A stretch of DNA of 64,000 nucleotides from Salinispora vitiensis (lineage in GTDB: Bacteria; Actinomycetota; Actinomycetes; Mycobacteriales; Micromonosporaceae). Position numbers and translations under genes: made by a program. Position 1 is the first letter of the stretch; each line of letters begins with the position of its first letter. The stretch covers positions 3,815,654 through 3,879,653 of the forward strand of contig NZ_KB900388.1 of assembly GCF_000378825.1 (NCBI RefSeq), written 5' to 3'. The notes under the pieces were generated by a model that worked only from the letters and a program-made list of their open reading frames with translations, was not told where the DNA came from and did not search any database. Of this stretch, positions 8,068-16,984 are shown one piece after another.

Positions 8068-10457
8068 CGTTTCTTCGCGTACTCGGCCAGCCAGGCGACC
8101 TGGGCCGGGTCCAGGGAGGGGCGTACGCGGGTGCGGGCGACGGCGACGTGGGCGGTGGTCACCGTCGCCGCGGCGAGTGATTCGCGCATCGCGGCGAGCG
8201 CCGCCTCCCGGACCAGCGCCGCGCAGTCCGCGGCGGAGAAGCCGTCCAGGTCCCCGGCGAGCGCGCCGAGATCCACCTCCGGCGCGAGCGGCACGGTGCG
8301 CGACGCCGCCCGCAGGATCTCCGCGCGGCCCGCCTCGTCCGGCGGCGGGACGTAGACCAGCCGCTCCATCCGGCCGGGGCGCAGGAGAGCCGGGTCGACC
8401 AGGTCCGGCCGGTTGGTCGCACCGACCACAACCACGTTGCGTAGGGACTCCACTCCGTCCAGTTCGGTGAGGAGGGCGGCCACCACCCGGTCGGCCGTAC
8501 CGCCGTCGGTGGCCTGACCGCGTACCGGCGCCAGCGCGTCCACCTCGTCCAGGAAGACCAGCGTCGGCGCGGCCTCACGGGCCCGGCGGAACAGCTCACG
8601 CACCGCGCTCTCGCTCTCGCCCACCCACTTCGACAGCAGCTCGGCGCCCTTCACCGAGAGCACGTTCGCCCGGCCGGAACCGGCCAACGCGGTCACCAGG
8701 TACGTCTTGCCGCAGCCCGGCGGGCCGTAGAGCAGGACCCCGCGGGGCGGCTGCACCCCCAGCCGCGCGAAGGTGTCCGGATAGGTGAGGGGCCACAACA
8801 CCGACTCGGTCAGGGTCTGCTTGACCTCGGCCAAGTCCCCCACGTCGTCGAGGGTCACCGACGCCAGCTTCAGGGTTGACGCGGCCATCGTGGTCGGGCG
8901 GACCACCGCCAGCGCCGCGTGCAGGTCGGCCATTGTCATGCGGGGCTGCTCGACCGTCTTCTGCCGCAGGGCGGCCCGGACCCCCGCCTCGCGGACCAGC
9001 GCGGCCAGGTCGGCGGCGACGAAACCGGGGGTACGCGCCGCGACCTCGTCCAGCCGTACGTCCTCGGCCAGCGGCACCGGTCGGGTCAGCACCCCGAGCT
9101 GCTCCCGGCGCCCGGCGGCGTCCGGCAGCGGGACGCTGACCCGCAGCGGGAGCAGGTCCGGGGTACGCAGGGCGGGGTCCACGGCGTCGAGGCGGCTGGT
9201 GGTGCAGACGACGGCGGCCCCGGCCGCGACGATCTCGGCCACCACCTGGCGGAAGACGGTGGCGACCGGGCCGGGCGCGGCGGCCGGGGCGAGCGCCTCC
9301 ACGTCGGTGACCAGCAGGACGGCCGGTCCGTCGGCACGTACCGCGGCGGCGGCGGACCGCAGCCGCTCGGCGGCGGCCGGGTTGGTCAACGCGGCGAGTT
9401 CCGGCCCCCAGAGCGGCCGAACCCGCGCACCGAGCCGGGTGGCGACCGCGCGCACCAGCGCGGACTTGCCGGACCCGGCCGGGCCGTCGAGGAGTACGCC
9501 GAGCGCCACCGTGGTGCCGAGTCGGCGCAGCACCGCACCGTGGTGGAAGCCGAGGTCGAGCAGTTCGGTCAGCTCCTCGGCCTGGGCGTGCAGCCCGGGT
9601 AGCTCCTCCACTGTGGGCGCCGCCGGCTCGGCCGTCTCTGCTGGCTCGGCCGTCTCCGCCGGCTGGGTATCCCGTGCCCCGGCGGGCGCGGCGGTCCGGG
9701 GCAGGGGTGAGCCCTCGGCAGGGGAGAGTGCCGGGGAAGCCACCAGGTCTTGGGCGGCCGGGGTCGCGGGGTCGTGGGTGGCGGGGCCGTGCTCCCACCC
9801 GACGGCGGTCTCCATCGTGACCAGCGCCGCCGACGCCGGTGCGGCGGCGGTGACGGTGAGCAGGGTGCTGGTCCAGGCGTAGCCGACCCGGTTGGCCAGG
9901 CTCTGCCGGGCCGCCGTCAGGAGGCCACGCAACGCCGGGCCGGGCAGCGCCGTTGGGGGCAGCGCCTCCTCGGGCGTCGCCGCCGGGGGCGGCAGCTCCT
10001 GCGGCAGCAGCGAGACGTCGTCGCCGGTGGTGACCACCTTGCCGAGTAACGCGAGCCGGAGCAGTTCCGGGGAGATTGCCGCAGCCACCTGTGGTGCGCC
10101 GGTGAGCACCACCCGGGCGGCGGCGGTGACTGGGGTCGGGCCGACGGTGACCTCGCCGCCGTCGCGCAGGCCGAGGTTGCCCAGGGTCAGGTCATCGGCG
10201 TACAGCAGCCCGGGGGTGGCCTCCGGCTCACTCGCCGCGGCCCGCGCGGCGGTGACCCGCCGACCGGCCAGCCGGACGGGGTCGCCGGGGCGGATTCCGA
10301 GCGCGGTGAGCACTTCCGGGTGCAGCCGCACGACGCCCCGGCGGGCGTCCAGCGCGGCTGGCGCTCGGCTGGCGGTGAGTACGAGCTCCGGTCCCCCCAC
10401 CCACCGAACCCTAGCCGGTACGCGGAAGGGGTCTCGGTAGCCGCCGCGGTTCGCCAC
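8061..10457 (-). CDS. CDC48/VCP-type AAA ATPase with two AAA modules
   Basis: A 798-residue cytoplasmic AAA ATPase. Residues about 12-130 resemble the CDC48 N-domain (RLHPEVLTALGIRPGDPVRL). A Pro/Ala/Glu linker (about 220-285) leads to module 1 with Walker A DGPAGSGKS (324-332) and module 2 with GPPGCGKT (578-585), Walker B LVFLDEVDAL (DE 637-638) and second region of homology GATNRPDLVDPALLRPGRM. Module 1 has LLVTDVEAL, so the catalytic glutamate of DE is replaced by Val386, and its arginine-finger region is poor. Probably a protein-unfolding or remodelling hexamer powered by module 2. The GTG start abuts GGGAG, so the true start may be slightly different. Confidence 0.88.
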   Translation of the reverse strand: MANRGGYRDPFRVPARVRWVGGPELVLTASRAPAALDARRGVVRLHPEVLTALGIRPGDPVRLAGRRVTAARAAASEPEATPGLLYADDLTLGNLGLRDGGEVTVGPTPVTAAARVVLTGAPQVAAAISPELLRLALLGKVVTTGDDVSLLPQELPPPAATPEEALPPTALPGPALRGLLTAARQSLANRVGYAWTSTLLTVTAAAPASAALVTMETAVGWEHGPATHDPATPAAQDLVASPALSPAEGSPLPRTAAPAGARDTQPAETAEPAETAEPAAPTVEELPGLHAQAEELTELLDLGFHHGAVLRRLGTTVALGVLLDGPAGSGKSALVRAVATRLGARVRPLWGPELAALTNPAAAERLRSAAAAVRADGPAVLLVTDVEALAPAAAPGPVATVFRQVVAEIVAAGAAVVCTTSRLDAVDPALRTPDLLPLRVSVPLPDAAGRREQLGVLTRPVPLAEDVRLDEVAARTPGFVAADLAALVREAGVRAALRQKTVEQPRMTMADLHAALAVVRPTTMAASTLKLASVTLDDVGDLAEVKQTLTESVLWPLTYPDTFARLGVQPPRGVLLYGPPGCGKTYLVTALAGSGRANVLSVKGAELLSKWVGESESAVRELFRRAREAAPTLVFLDEVDALAPVRGQATDGGTADRVVAALLTELDGVESLRNVVVVGATNRPDLVDPALLRPGRMERLVYVPPPDEAGRAEILRAASRTVPLAPEVDLGALAGDLDGFSAADCAALVREAALAAMRESLAAATVTTAHVAVARTRVRPSLDPAQVAWLAEYAKKRQ

Positions 10458-10555
10458 CTCCCGCTTTGCCGGCTTGGCAAAGACGTTTGCGGTCCTGCGT
10501 CGTACTGCCGGAGGGTGGCACTTCCGTGATTTGGTGATCGGCAGAGGAACCTGTG

Positions 10556-11191
10556 ATGACTGACTTGGACGCCATCTTCAACGTTGACTACTGGGACGAG
10601 CGATACAGCGCCGCCGGGCCGGTGTGGAGCGGCGACCCCAACCCCGTGCTCGTCGAGGAGGTCGCCCCCCTTGCCCCCGGTACGGCCCTGGAGGTGGGCT
10701 GCGGCGAGGGCGCGGACGCCATCTGGCTGGCCGGAAACGGCTGGCAGGTCACCGGCGTGGACTTCTCCGCGCAGGCCCTCGCCCGGGCGGCCGAGCGGGT
10801 ACCCGCCGCCCTGGCCGGGCGACTGCGGTGGGAGCGGGCGGACATTCGCGACTGGCAGCCCGACGACGGCCCCCGTTATGACCTGGTAGCCGCGTCCTAC
10901 CTGCACTTCTTCGGGGCGCTGCGGCGGCGGGTGTTCGCCACGCTGGCCACCCGGGTGGCCCCGGGTGGCCACCTGCTGATCGTCGGGCACCACCCCAGCG
11001 ATCTGGGCACCGCCATGCGCCGACCGCCGGAGCCCGACCTGTTCTACACGGCCGACGAGTTGGCGCAGGACCTGCCCGCCGGGGACTGGGAGGTGCGTAC
11101 CCGGGCGGCCCGTCCGCGCGCCGCCACCACACCGGACGGCACGCCGGTGACCATCCACGACACCGTGCTCACCGCCCGCCGCACCCGCTGA
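10556..11191 (+). CDS. SAM-dependent class I methyltransferase
   Basis: About 211 residues with the class I methyltransferase core: motif I ALEVGCGEGADAIWLA, motif II VTGVDFSAQALARA, motif IV YDLVAASYLHFF. The N-terminal YWDERYSAAGPVWSGDPNP is typical of small-molecule methyltransferases related to tellurite/thiopurine enzymes. ATG 10556 lies 8 bases after AGAGG; GTG directly before it is the alternative. The gene is divergent from the AAA ATPase with a short shared upstream region. Substrate not identifiable. Confidence 0.85.
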   Translation: MTDLDAIFNVDYWDERYSAAGPVWSGDPNPVLVEEVAPLAPGTALEVGCGEGADAIWLAGNGWQVTGVDFSAQALARAAERVPAALAGRLRWERADIRDWQPDDGPRYDLVAASYLHFFGALRRRVFATLATRVAPGGHLLIVGHHPSDLGTAMRRPPEPDLFYTADELAQDLPAGDWEVRTRAARPRAATTPDGTPVTIHDTVLTARRTR

Positions 11192-11322
11192 CGCCGGCAG
11201 CGCCGGGCCGGTGCCCCGACCCGGCGCCCAGCCGGCGCCCTGACCTGGCGCCCAGCGCCGACAGTGGTGCGTTCTGTGTTCACTCAGGCAATCCTCAGCT
11301 TTCCCCCCGTAGCGTGTGCCGC

Positions 11323-14169
11323 ATGAGATCGCCGTCACCGGCCGCGTGGATCCGGCGCGCCCTGCCCACCCGTCGGCGTGCGCTGGCCGTGGCGGCGGTG
11401 GTCGTCGTCCTGCTCGCCGCCGGAGTCGCCGGTACGCTGCGGCCCGCCGAGCCGGACCTGCGCACCGAGGCGGCGCTGATCACCGTCCGGTCCGGGCCGA
11501 CCGGCGATGAGCCGGTCGAGCTGGACACCACGCTGTACCTGCCCCCCGCCGCGGCCGCCGACGCCCCGGTGCCGGCGGTGCTGCTCGGGCACGGCTTCGG
11601 CGGCACCAAGGAGTCGGTCCGCGCCGACGCCGAGGAGTTCGCCGGCCGTGGGTACGCGGTGCTGACCTGGACCGCGCGGGGCTTCGGCCGCAGCGGCGGG
11701 CAGATCCACCTGGACCACCCGGACTACGAGGTCCGCGACGCGCAGCGCCTGCTGGACTGGCTGGCCGCCCGGCCCGAGGTCGTCACCGACGCCGCCGGGG
11801 ACCCACGGGTGGGCGTGGTCGGCGGCTCCTACGGCGGCGCGCTGGCGCTGCTGCTCGCCGCGCAGGACCAGCGGGTCGACGCGATCGTGCCGATGATCAC
11901 CTGGAACGACCTAGCCCGCTCCTTCCTGCCGGAACAGAGCGGCGAAGGGCCGGAGCAGGGGGTGTTCAAGAAGGGCTGGGCCGGGCTCTTCTTCGGCAGC
12001 GGCGGCAACTCCGGTCCCGCCCCCCTCGGTGGCTCCGGCCCGGCCGGCGGCCTCGCCCCCGGTGGCGGTTCCGTGCCGGGCGGCTCCCTCCCGGAGAACG
12101 CGGCCACCACGGCCGGGGCCGTTGACCCGTCCTGCGGGCGGTTCGCCGCCGACGTGTGCGCCGCGTACCTGCGGATCTCCACCACCGGGCGCGCCGACCC
12201 GGCCGCCGTGGCACTGCTGCGCCGCTCCAGCCCGGCCGGGAAGCTCGACCGGGTCGAGGCGCCGACGCTGCTGGTGCAGGGGGCGGCCGACACCCTCTTC
12301 CCGCTCACCGAGGCGGACGCGAACGCCCGGGAAATCGCCGCGACCGGCACCCCCGTCCAGGTGGCCTGGTTCACCGGCGGGCACGACGGCGGCGACGGCC
12401 CGAAGACCGACTCGGACCGGGTGCGGCACCTGACCGCGCGGTGGCTCGACCACTACGTCAAGGGCGAGGGCGTGGCCCCCGCCGACGACTTCACCTTCTC
12501 CCGGATCGCCGGATTCGACGCCCTCGACCGGGGTCTGGTCGCCAGCGGCTTCCGCGCCACCGGCTACCCGGGCGTAGACGGCACCGGCCAGCAGCCGGTG
12601 TCGGTGAGCGGTCCCGCGCAGTCCATCGCCAACCCGCCGGCCGGCAACCCGGCCGCGATCTCGTCGGTGCCCTTCGCCGGGGAGCTCTCGTCGCTGCTCG
12701 ACGGGGTCGCCGGGGACATCCCCGGCCAGCACGCCCGGTTCGAGTCCGCACCGCTGCCGGCGGCGGTGGACGTGGTCGGCGCGCCGACCATCTCCATCCG
12801 GGCCGCGTCCCCGACCGGCACGGCCGTACTCTTCGTCAAGCTCTACGACGTCGCCGGTGACGGGTCAGCGACCCTGCCGAACGGGCTGGTCGCGCCGATC
12901 CGGCTGGAGGGGCTAGCGGCGGCCGTCGAGGACGCCGAACCGGTCACCGTCACCCTGCCGGCGATCGTCCGCCGGATCGAGGCCGGGCACCGGCTGCGGG
13001 TCGTGGTGGCGACCTCCGACCAGGCGTACGCCACCCCGGTCGAACCGGCCGTCTACAGCGTGGCCCTGGCGAGCGGGGCGGTCACCCTGCCCACGGTTGC
13101 CAGCGAGCCGATCCCCACCGACGCCGTGGTCTGGCGCTGGGTACTCGCCGGGCTGCTCGCCACGATCGTGGTCGGGCTCGTCGTGGTCGTCGCCGTCCTC
13201 CGCCGCCGGCACCGGCGTCGGGAGAGCCGGGTCCACCCGGCGTACGAGGGCGTCCCGCTCGCCGTCCGGGAACTGCGCAAGGAGTACGCGGACGGCTTCG
13301 TCGCCGTCTCCAACGTCGACTTCGAGGTGCACCCCGGGCAGGTGGTGGGCCTGCTCGGCCCGAACGGCGCGGGCAAGACCACCACGCTGCGGGTGCTGAT
13401 GGGGCTGACCCAGCCGACCGCCGGCGAGGTCTACGTGTTCGGGCACCGGCTGGTGCCGGGAGCCCCGGTGCTGTCCCGGATTGGAGCCCTGGTGGAGGGC
13501 CCCGGCTTCCTGCCGCACCTGTCCGGGCAGGACAACCTGAAGGCGTACTGGCGGGCGACCGGGCGGCCGTGGGCGGACGCGCACTTCGACGAGGCGTTGG
13601 AGATCGCCGGGCTGGGCACCTCGGTGCACCGGAAGGTGCGGACCTACAGCCACGGCATGCGGCAGCGCCTGGCGATCGCGCAGGCGATGCTCGGCCTGCC
13701 GGAGCTGCTGGTGCTCGACGAGCCGACGGACGGCCTGGACCCGCCGCAGATCGCCGAGATGCGCCGGGTCCTGCGGCGGTACGCCACCGGCGGCCGGGCG
13801 GTGCTGGTCTCCAGCCACCTGCTCGCCGAGGTGGAGCAGACCTGCACCCACGCGGTGGTGGTGACCAAGGGGCAGATCGTCGCGTCCGGCCCGGTCGAGG
13901 AGATCGTCGGCGAGTCGCCGAGCGTCCTGCTGGAGGTCACCGACCCGGTGGCCGCGCGGGAGGTGCTGGACCGGCTGGCGGGCGTCTCGGTGCTGCCCGA
14001 CGGTGACGGGCAGCTCGTGGTGGACACCAACGGCACCGCCCGCAGCGAGGTGGTCGCCGAGCTGGTGCGGGCCGGCATCGGGGTGGACCGGGTGGTGCCC
14101 CGGCGGCGCCTGGAGGACGCGTTCCTGGCCCTGGTCGGCGAGAACTCTCGGGGAAGCGGGGATCGATGA
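11323..14169 (+). CDS. Membrane-anchored alpha/beta hydrolase fused to ABC transporter ATPase
   Basis: A 948-residue fusion. A basic N-terminus and membrane span (about 20-37) lead to an S15/CocE-like alpha/beta hydrolase: nucleophile Ser169 (GGSYGG), Asp323 (QGAADTLFP), His354 (TGGHDG), then a beta-sandwich (about 480-590). A second span at about 605-626 is followed by an ABC ATPase with Walker A GPNGAGKT (679-686), signature YSHGMRQRL and Walker B LLVLDEPTDGLD. This topology puts the hydrolase outside and the ATPase inside. A Gly/Pro-rich insert lies at 228-255. The stop overlaps the start of a permease (ATGA), so both form one transporter. Function, perhaps processing a substrate during export, is inference. 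ATG 11323 is preferred over GTG 11314. Confidence 0.88.
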   Translation: MRSPSPAAWIRRALPTRRRALAVAAVVVVLLAAGVAGTLRPAEPDLRTEAALITVRSGPTGDEPVELDTTLYLPPAAAADAPVPAVLLGHGFGGTKESVRADAEEFAGRGYAVLTWTARGFGRSGGQIHLDHPDYEVRDAQRLLDWLAARPEVVTDAAGDPRVGVVGGSYGGALALLLAAQDQRVDAIVPMITWNDLARSFLPEQSGEGPEQGVFKKGWAGLFFGSGGNSGPAPLGGSGPAGGLAPGGGSVPGGSLPENAATTAGAVDPSCGRFAADVCAAYLRISTTGRADPAAVALLRRSSPAGKLDRVEAPTLLVQGAADTLFPLTEADANAREIAATGTPVQVAWFTGGHDGGDGPKTDSDRVRHLTARWLDHYVKGEGVAPADDFTFSRIAGFDALDRGLVASGFRATGYPGVDGTGQQPVSVSGPAQSIANPPAGNPAAISSVPFAGELSSLLDGVAGDIPGQHARFESAPLPAAVDVVGAPTISIRAASPTGTAVLFVKLYDVAGDGSATLPNGLVAPIRLEGLAAAVEDAEPVTVTLPAIVRRIEAGHRLRVVVATSDQAYATPVEPAVYSVALASGAVTLPTVASEPIPTDAVVWRWVLAGLLATIVVGLVVVVAVLRRRHRRRESRVHPAYEGVPLAVRELRKEYADGFVAVSNVDFEVHPGQVVGLLGPNGAGKTTTLRVLMGLTQPTAGEVYVFGHRLVPGAPVLSRIGALVEGPGFLPHLSGQDNLKAYWRATGRPWADAHFDEALEIAGLGTSVHRKVRTYSHGMRQRLAIAQAMLGLPELLVLDEPTDGLDPPQIAEMRRVLRRYATGGRAVLVSSHLLAEVEQTCTHAVVVTKGQIVASGPVEEIVGESPSVLLEVTDPVAAREVLDRLAGVSVLPDGDGQLVVDTNGTARSEVVAELVRAGIGVDRVVPRRRLEDAFLALVGENSRGSGDR

Positions 14170-15068
14170 TGGCGCAGACGACGGTCGAGCCCGGCGCGGG
14201 CGACTCCGGCGGCACCCCGTCCGGTGCGGCGGCGGGCTACCGGCCCTTCGCCACGCTGCCGTTCGGGGCCGAGTTCCGGCGGCAGGCGTCGCGGCGGCGG
14301 ACCCAGCTCGCGCTGGGCTTCATGGTGCTGCTGCCGCTGATCATCCTGATCGCGTTCCAGTTTGACTCGGGCGACGACGACAACGGGCGCGGCGAGTTCG
14401 GCAGCCTGGTCGAGTTCGCCACCTCCGGCGGACTGAACTTCACCCTCTTCGCCCTTTTCGTCTCCGCGTCGTTCCTGCTGGTGGTCGTGGTGGCGCTGTT
14501 CTGCGGCGACACGGTGGCCAGCGAGGCAAGCTGGGGCAGCCTGCGCTACTTGCTCGCCGTGCCGGTGCCGCGGGCCCGACTGCTCGCGGTAAAACTGCTG
14601 GTGGCGCTCACCTACTCGGCGCTGGCGCTGCTCCTGCTCGCCGGCACCGCGCTGCTGCTCGGCACCCTGCGCTACGGGTGGGGCCCGCTGCGCAGCACGG
14701 TCGCCGCCGAGCTGGAGCCGGGGGAGGGGCTGCTGCGGCTGCTGGCGGTGCTCGGCTACCTGGCCGTCGTACTGCTGGTGGTGGCGGGTCTGGCCGTGCT
14801 GCTGTCGGTGTCGACGGACGCCGCGTTGGGCGCGGTCGGTGGGGCGGTGCTGCTCTGGATCCTGTCCAGCATCCTCGACCAGATCACCGCCCTCGGCGTG
14901 CTGCGGGCCTTCCTGCCGACGCATTACAGCACCGCCTGGCTGGGACTGCTGTCGACACCGATCCAGACCGACGACGTGGTCCGGGGAGCGATCTCGGCGA
15001 TCAGCTACGCGACGCTCTTCTGGGGCCTGGCCTTCTGGCGCTTCACCCGCAAGGACGTCGTGTCCTAA
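14166..15068 (+). CDS. ABC-2 type permease, partner of the hydrolase-ABC fusion
   Basis: A 300-residue membrane protein. After a polar N-terminus (LPFGAEFRRQASRRRTQLAL) come about six spans, including FMVLLPLIILIAFQF and LFALFVSASFLLVVVVALF, and the GDTVASEASWGSLRYLL motif typical of ABC-2 permeases in which SWGSLRYLL replaces the more common GTLR. The ATG overlaps the fusion gene stop. The polar loop FDSGDDDNGRGEFG between spans 1 and 2 faces outside if topology is canonical. It should form the channel energised by the fused ATPase. Confidence 0.87.
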   Translation: MMAQTTVEPGAGDSGGTPSGAAAGYRPFATLPFGAEFRRQASRRRTQLALGFMVLLPLIILIAFQFDSGDDDNGRGEFGSLVEFATSGGLNFTLFALFVSASFLLVVVVALFCGDTVASEASWGSLRYLLAVPVPRARLLAVKLLVALTYSALALLLLAGTALLLGTLRYGWGPLRSTVAAELEPGEGLLRLLAVLGYLAVVLLVVAGLAVLLSVSTDAALGAVGGAVLLWILSSILDQITALGVLRAFLPTHYSTAWLGLLSTPIQTDDVVRGAISAISYATLFWGLAFWRFTRKDVVS

Positions 15069-15119
15069 CGGCACGCGGGTGCGCTCGGTACACCGCGCTC
15101 AACTCCCAGTGGCAGGCGG

Positions 15120-15293
15120 TTGCGGCGGTGCCATCGGCTGTTCGGGCTGCTGAGCTACGCGCAGCTTGCCGACCACTTCAAGATCCGTGTCACCACCGCC
15201 CAAACCGCGCTGCGCATACTCCGGGAGCGTGGACTGGTCGAGGGGCACCAGGGCAAGGGAACGTACGTCGTGGAGCATCCGAAGTTGGGGTAG
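15120..15293 (+). pseudogene. GntR-family regulator remnant (C-terminal half of winged helix)
   Basis: The frame reading YAQLADHFKIRVTTAQTALR then ILRERGLVEGHQGKGTYVVE is the recognition helix and wing of a GntR-type DNA-binding domain, ending at TAG 15291-15293. The usual first 25-30 residues of the domain and any sensor domain are missing, and there is no convincing start or ribosome site. The frame is the same as that of the preceding permease after its TAA. Most likely a decayed regulator; a small functional HTH protein started at TTG 15120 is the alternative. Confidence 0.6.
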
Positions 15294-15348
15294 CGCGGTC
15301 CGGTAGGAGCGTCAGGCCGGGGTCCCTCCGCAGGTGTAGCTTGCCTAC

Positions 15349-15699
15349 ATGAAGCCTGACGCGCTCCGCGGGCATCTCGACGCCCTGATCCTCTCCGTCC
15401 TAGAGGGAAGTTCTCTGCACGGTTACGCGATCATGGAGGCGCTGCAGGAACGTAGCGGGGGTTTGCTCGACCTGCCCACCGGCACCCTCTACCCGGCGCT
15501 GCGACGCCTTGAGCGCGCCGGGTATCTGGACAGTGAGTGGAGCACTGTCGGTGGCCGTAAGCGTCGCACCTACCGGCTCACCCGGGCCGGGCGGCGGGCA
15601 CTGGCCAACGAACGTTCGGATTGGCGGGATCTCGCCCGGGTGATGGAGCACGTCCTGCGGCCGGCGCGGGCCGATCTCGCCGATGGGATCGGGGTGTAG
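15349..15699 (+). CDS. PadR-family transcriptional regulator
   Basis: A 116-residue winged-helix protein with the PadR signature: LRGHLDALILSVLEGSSLHG, YAIMEAL, then GTLYPALRRLERAGYLDSEW and RRTYRLTRAGRRAL. Short PadR proteins of this type repress transporter or membrane-protein genes. The convergent gene at 15749-16393 encodes a protein with the N-terminal membrane-partner domain often found beside PadR genes, which supports a functional pair although the two are not co-transcribed here. Confidence 0.9.
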   Translation: MKPDALRGHLDALILSVLEGSSLHGYAIMEALQERSGGLLDLPTGTLYPALRRLERAGYLDSEWSTVGGRKRRTYRLTRAGRRALANERSDWRDLARVMEHVLRPARADLADGIGV

Positions 15700-15748
15700 G
15701 CCGACACCGGCGGCGGGTGAGTGCGGTGGCCTTGGGCGTGTCGATCCG

Positions 15749-16393
15749 TCAGCCCGCATTGAGGCAGCTTCGGCCGGACAACGCGAGGCCGGCCAGTGGA
15801 ATGCCGAGGAACATCGCCGTGCCCGGAAGGCCGGTGGGGCCCAGCATCGAGCTGGTGGCCGGGCTCAGGATGGTGAGTAGCGAACCCAGAACGGCGAAGA
15901 CACCGCACACGCTGAAGGCGAGCACCCCGGTCAGGTGGGTAACACGGCGCCGCGATCCCAGGTGACGCACGCCCACCCTCGAGGTGGCGAAAACCGCCAG
16001 CAGGGCGCAGAGGATGGCCACGGTGCCGGTCCATCCCACCAGATCGTTCACGAATACATAGCTTGAGCTGCCCGATTCAGCGCCAACTGAGCCGGCCAGA
16101 TGTAGGACCACTCGCCACACCAGCGGCTGCGTCACCAGAATGGCGCAGATCAGCAGCGCGGTACGCCTTCCCTGGGCGAGGGCCAGCTCGGCCTGATAGT
16201 CGGTGGCGGCCTGCCGTACGGACCCGAAGTCGGCCACCGCCCGTCGTTCGGCGGTGTGGCGGTCGAGGCCGGACCTCTGGTATGCCTCGACGGCGTCGGC
16301 TAGGCCGTCCCGCACCTCGGCCAGGATGTCAATCTTGGCCGATCGAGGTCCGCGTAGCGCCTGTCGTAGCTCGGCAAGACAATCGTCAATCAT
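15749..16393 (-). CDS. Membrane protein with PadR-partner (permease-prefix/DUF1700-like) N-terminus
   Basis: A 214-residue protein. Residues 1-70 form a charged helical domain (LAEVRDGLADAVEAYQRSGL and HTAERRAVADFGSVRQAA) like the permease prefix domain found with PadR regulators. It is followed by about four hydrophobic spans (LLICAILVTQPLVWRVVLHL, WTGTVAILCALLAVFA, LTGVLAFSVCGVFAVLGSLL, GTAMFLGIPLAGLALSG). It faces PadR across a 49-base gap. Function unknown. Confidence 0.78.
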   Translation of the reverse strand: MIDDCLAELRQALRGPRSAKIDILAEVRDGLADAVEAYQRSGLDRHTAERRAVADFGSVRQAATDYQAELALAQGRRTALLICAILVTQPLVWRVVLHLAGSVGAESGSSSYVFVNDLVGWTGTVAILCALLAVFATSRVGVRHLGSRRRVTHLTGVLAFSVCGVFAVLGSLLTILSPATSSMLGPTGLPGTAMFLGIPLAGLALSGRSCLNAG

Positions 16394-16585
16394 GCTGCCC
16401 GCATGTCCACTCGCTCGATCCAGCTTCCCTAGCCGGGAGTCGGGGTGATCCAGTATAGGCAGATCGGCGGACGTAACGCCCTAACAGGCCCGGAAGCGGC
16501 GCCGCCATCGAGCCCGGGGCCGTACTGAGGCAGGGCTGTCGCCATCGAAGTCACCACAACAGATCCGTCGGGATGTGGAGCGAAT

Positions 16586-16984
16586 TCAGCGTGCGACGCT
16601 GCTACGGTTCCGCAGCAGCGCCCAGGCGATCAGCCCTAGTGCAGCACCCCAGAGCGCATTCACCAGCAAAATCATGATCATTCCGGGAGCCGGGATCAGT
16701 TTGGCGTCCGTGAGGATCGGTTGAAGCGCCAGGTTGAGAACGATGGCGAAGGCACCGTAGGCGAATCCGGCGAGGGTCAGGGTGGTCACCGGCTGTCGAG
16801 CACGGCGCAGCACGACCATCGTCAGCCATACCACCGAAATGAGAATGGTCATGACAATCGGTCCGACCGGGCTTCTCAGTGCGCCGGATTCATAGACACC
16901 CACGATGCTGAGAATCGGGCGAAAAGTGGCGAACAGCCCCAATCCCAGTATCAGTTTCCAGTCAAGACCGTTAGTTTCGTTCAT
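16586..16984 (-). CDS. Four-helix small membrane protein, unrecognised
   Basis: From ATG 16984 the protein has 132 residues and four hydrophobic stretches (LILGLGLFATFRPILSIVGV, PIVMTILISVVWLTMVVL, TLAGFAYGAFAIVLNLAL, MIMILLVNALWGAALGLIAW). An earlier ATG at 17047 would add a Gly/Thr/Pro-rich segment that looks non-coding, but has a fair GAAGGG site, so the start is open. Family not recognised. Confidence 0.6.
   Translation of the reverse strand: MNETNGLDWKLILGLGLFATFRPILSIVGVYESGALRSPVGPIVMTILISVVWLTMVVLRRARQPVTTLTLAGFAYGAFAIVLNLALQPILTDAKLIPAPGMIMILLVNALWGAALGLIAWALLRNRSSVAR

Noticed and set aside
11268..11292. Possible PHO box (GTGTTCACTCAGG) ahead of the hydrolase-ABC fusion
   Set aside because: Only one GTTCAC unit is present; the second 11-base unit does not match.
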